From positions 1 to 6,047 of the forward strand of contig DATFFO010000267.1 in the NCBI GenBank assembly GCA_035250025.1: DNA of 6,047 bases, written 5' to 3'. This document shows positions 5,533 through 6,047 of the stretch, in pieces. The number at the start of each line of letters is the position of its first letter. The first letter of the stretch is position 1. Below the pieces are notes generated by a model. The model was not told the origin of the DNA, made no database searches, and saw nothing but the letters and a program-made list of their open reading frames with translations. The stretch is from DATFFO01 sp035250025 (GTDB taxonomy: Bacteria; Actinomycetota; Acidimicrobiia; Spongiisociales; ZC4RG35). The position numbers and the translations under genes were made by a program.

Positions 5533-5565
5533 CCGTGCTCCCGAACCCCGGGTTCGCCAGCACGG
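5533..5565. repeat. 33-bp interrupted inverted repeat between amidohydrolase remnant and vapB
   Basis: The arms CCGTGCT and AGCACGG flank an inner repeat CGAACCC-c-GGGTTCG, with a CC/CC mismatch pair between the two blocks, so 14 of 16 pairs match. In the minus-strand RNA it forms a strong hairpin about 40 nt after the amidohydrolase stop and 33 nt before vapB. It may insulate vapBC from upstream transcription as a terminator without a U-tract, serve as a second operator, or mark a recombination junction. The structure is directly visible; the role is not decided. Confidence 0.65.
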
Positions 5566-5604
5566 AAACCGTGGTGGGTGGCCCAATGTTCAGGCGGGAA
5601 GGGG

Positions 5605-6047
5605 CTAGCTCGGCGTAGGGGTGCCTTCCCAGGGGATGCCCATGTTCCAGGCCACGCTCATCGCCTCGAACAGGTTCACCGGGGCTATCGAGGTGGCGTC
5701 GATCGACAGGGACACGGTGACCCCGGCGTCGCGGAACCGCAGCAGCGCCCGACGAGGATCGCCCGCCTCCCCCAACCGCATCTCGGAGTGGACCGTGAAG
5801 CTCAACGGTGTGTCGGTGCGGGCCATCGCCTCCATGTCGCCCGGGGTGGCGGCCAGGAAGTGGCAGATGAGGAACTCGGGGCCCAGGTAACCGGCCTTCT
5901 CCAACTCGGTGGCGTCGACCTTGGTGGAACCGCCCTGCATGGTGTGGATCGAGACGGGGATGCCTCGCTCACGCGCTGCGGCCATCTCCTGGTGGAACAC
6001 GTCCATGTCTCCCAGGTCGGGGCCGCGCAGGTTGACGCCCAGATGCA
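5605..6047 (-). pseudogene. Amidohydrolase (ATZ/TRZ / cytosine-deaminase-like), 5' end off window and C-terminally truncated
   Basis: The 146 visible codons read in from the right edge; the first complete codons give HLGVNLRGPDLGDMDVFHQE, a mid-protein region of metal-dependent amidohydrolases that hydrolyse C-N bonds of cyclic or amino-substituted compounds. Counting from that His as 1, likely metal ligands are His34 in VSIHT, His62 in LICHFL, and Asp116 in VSLSIDAT. Family members normally continue about 100 residues or more past this Asp, through the last barrel helices and the C-terminal beta-sandwich strands. Here the chain ends 30 residues later, at GIPWEGTPTPS followed by TAG. No C-terminal remnant is recognisable before vapB. 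I therefore call it truncated, probably inactive; a 3' deletion or frameshift near 5615-5625 are both possible. An unusually short functional variant is less likely. The internal ATG at 6006 is not the true start, since family similarity continues upstream of it. Confidence 0.7.

Noticed and set aside
5501..5563. Longer vapB from 5563
   Set aside because: The extra 21 codons run through the -10 box, the palindrome and part of the inverted repeat, and have no ribosome site; MPKKTTIYLP is the usual antitoxin N-terminus.
5533..5565. Possible tRNA fragment because of GGGTTCG next to an inverted repeat
   Set aside because: The T-loop consensus is not followed correctly and no acceptor, D or anticodon arm can be built around it on either strand.
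1..6047. CRISPR array, insertion sequence, transposase, rRNA or riboswitch
   Set aside because: No regularly spaced direct repeats, transposase motifs, terminal inverted repeats with target duplications, or recognisable structured RNA were seen.

Overview
The window is GC-rich and densely coded. Every gene I accept lies on the minus strand, so transcription runs from high to low coordinates. GC-rich third positions, frequent GTG starts and one gene that looks leaderless (a TAnnnT -10 box immediately upstream of its ATG) suggest an actinobacterial chromosome. That placement is inference; no rRNA or other marker is present.

In transcription order, the right edge (6047 to about 5605) carries the 3' part of an amidohydrolase of the ATZ/TRZ/cytosine-deaminase type. 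It keeps three recognisable metal ligands but stops about 30 residues after the last one, so it lacks the usual C-terminal part. After a 105-nt gap holding a strong inverted repeat comes a compact type II toxin-antitoxin pair (5500-4878): a CopG-like ribbon-helix-helix VapB antitoxin and a PIN-domain VapC toxin whose start overlaps the antitoxin stop. The roughly 360-nt region between vapC and the next gene holds GC-rich hairpins, a 7-6-7 inverted repeat that could be an operator, a weak promoter and a possible 25-codon leader ORF.

From 4517 to the left edge lies one apparent operon: an ATPase, a lipoprotein substrate-binding protein and two permeases of the nitrate/sulfonate/taurine/pyrimidine-precursor (NitT/TauT, NMT1/THI5-like) ABC importer group, followed by two tandem RidA/YjgF-family (Rid) proteins, the second cut by the window edge. 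Most junctions are short (8, 43, 46 and 2 nt). The exception is the 115-nt gap between the binding protein and the first permease, which holds a perfect 30-bp palindrome and may set the ratio of binding protein to permease.

Together the genes suggest uptake and breakdown of a small nitrogen-containing organic compound: the importer brings it in and the Rid proteins act on or protect against a product, possibly with an amidohydrolase from the neighbouring operon. The substrate cannot be read from the sequence. The most notable points are that both Rid paralogues lack the arginine needed for classical enamine/imine deaminase activity, and that the amidohydrolase is truncated next to a toxin-antitoxin cassette.
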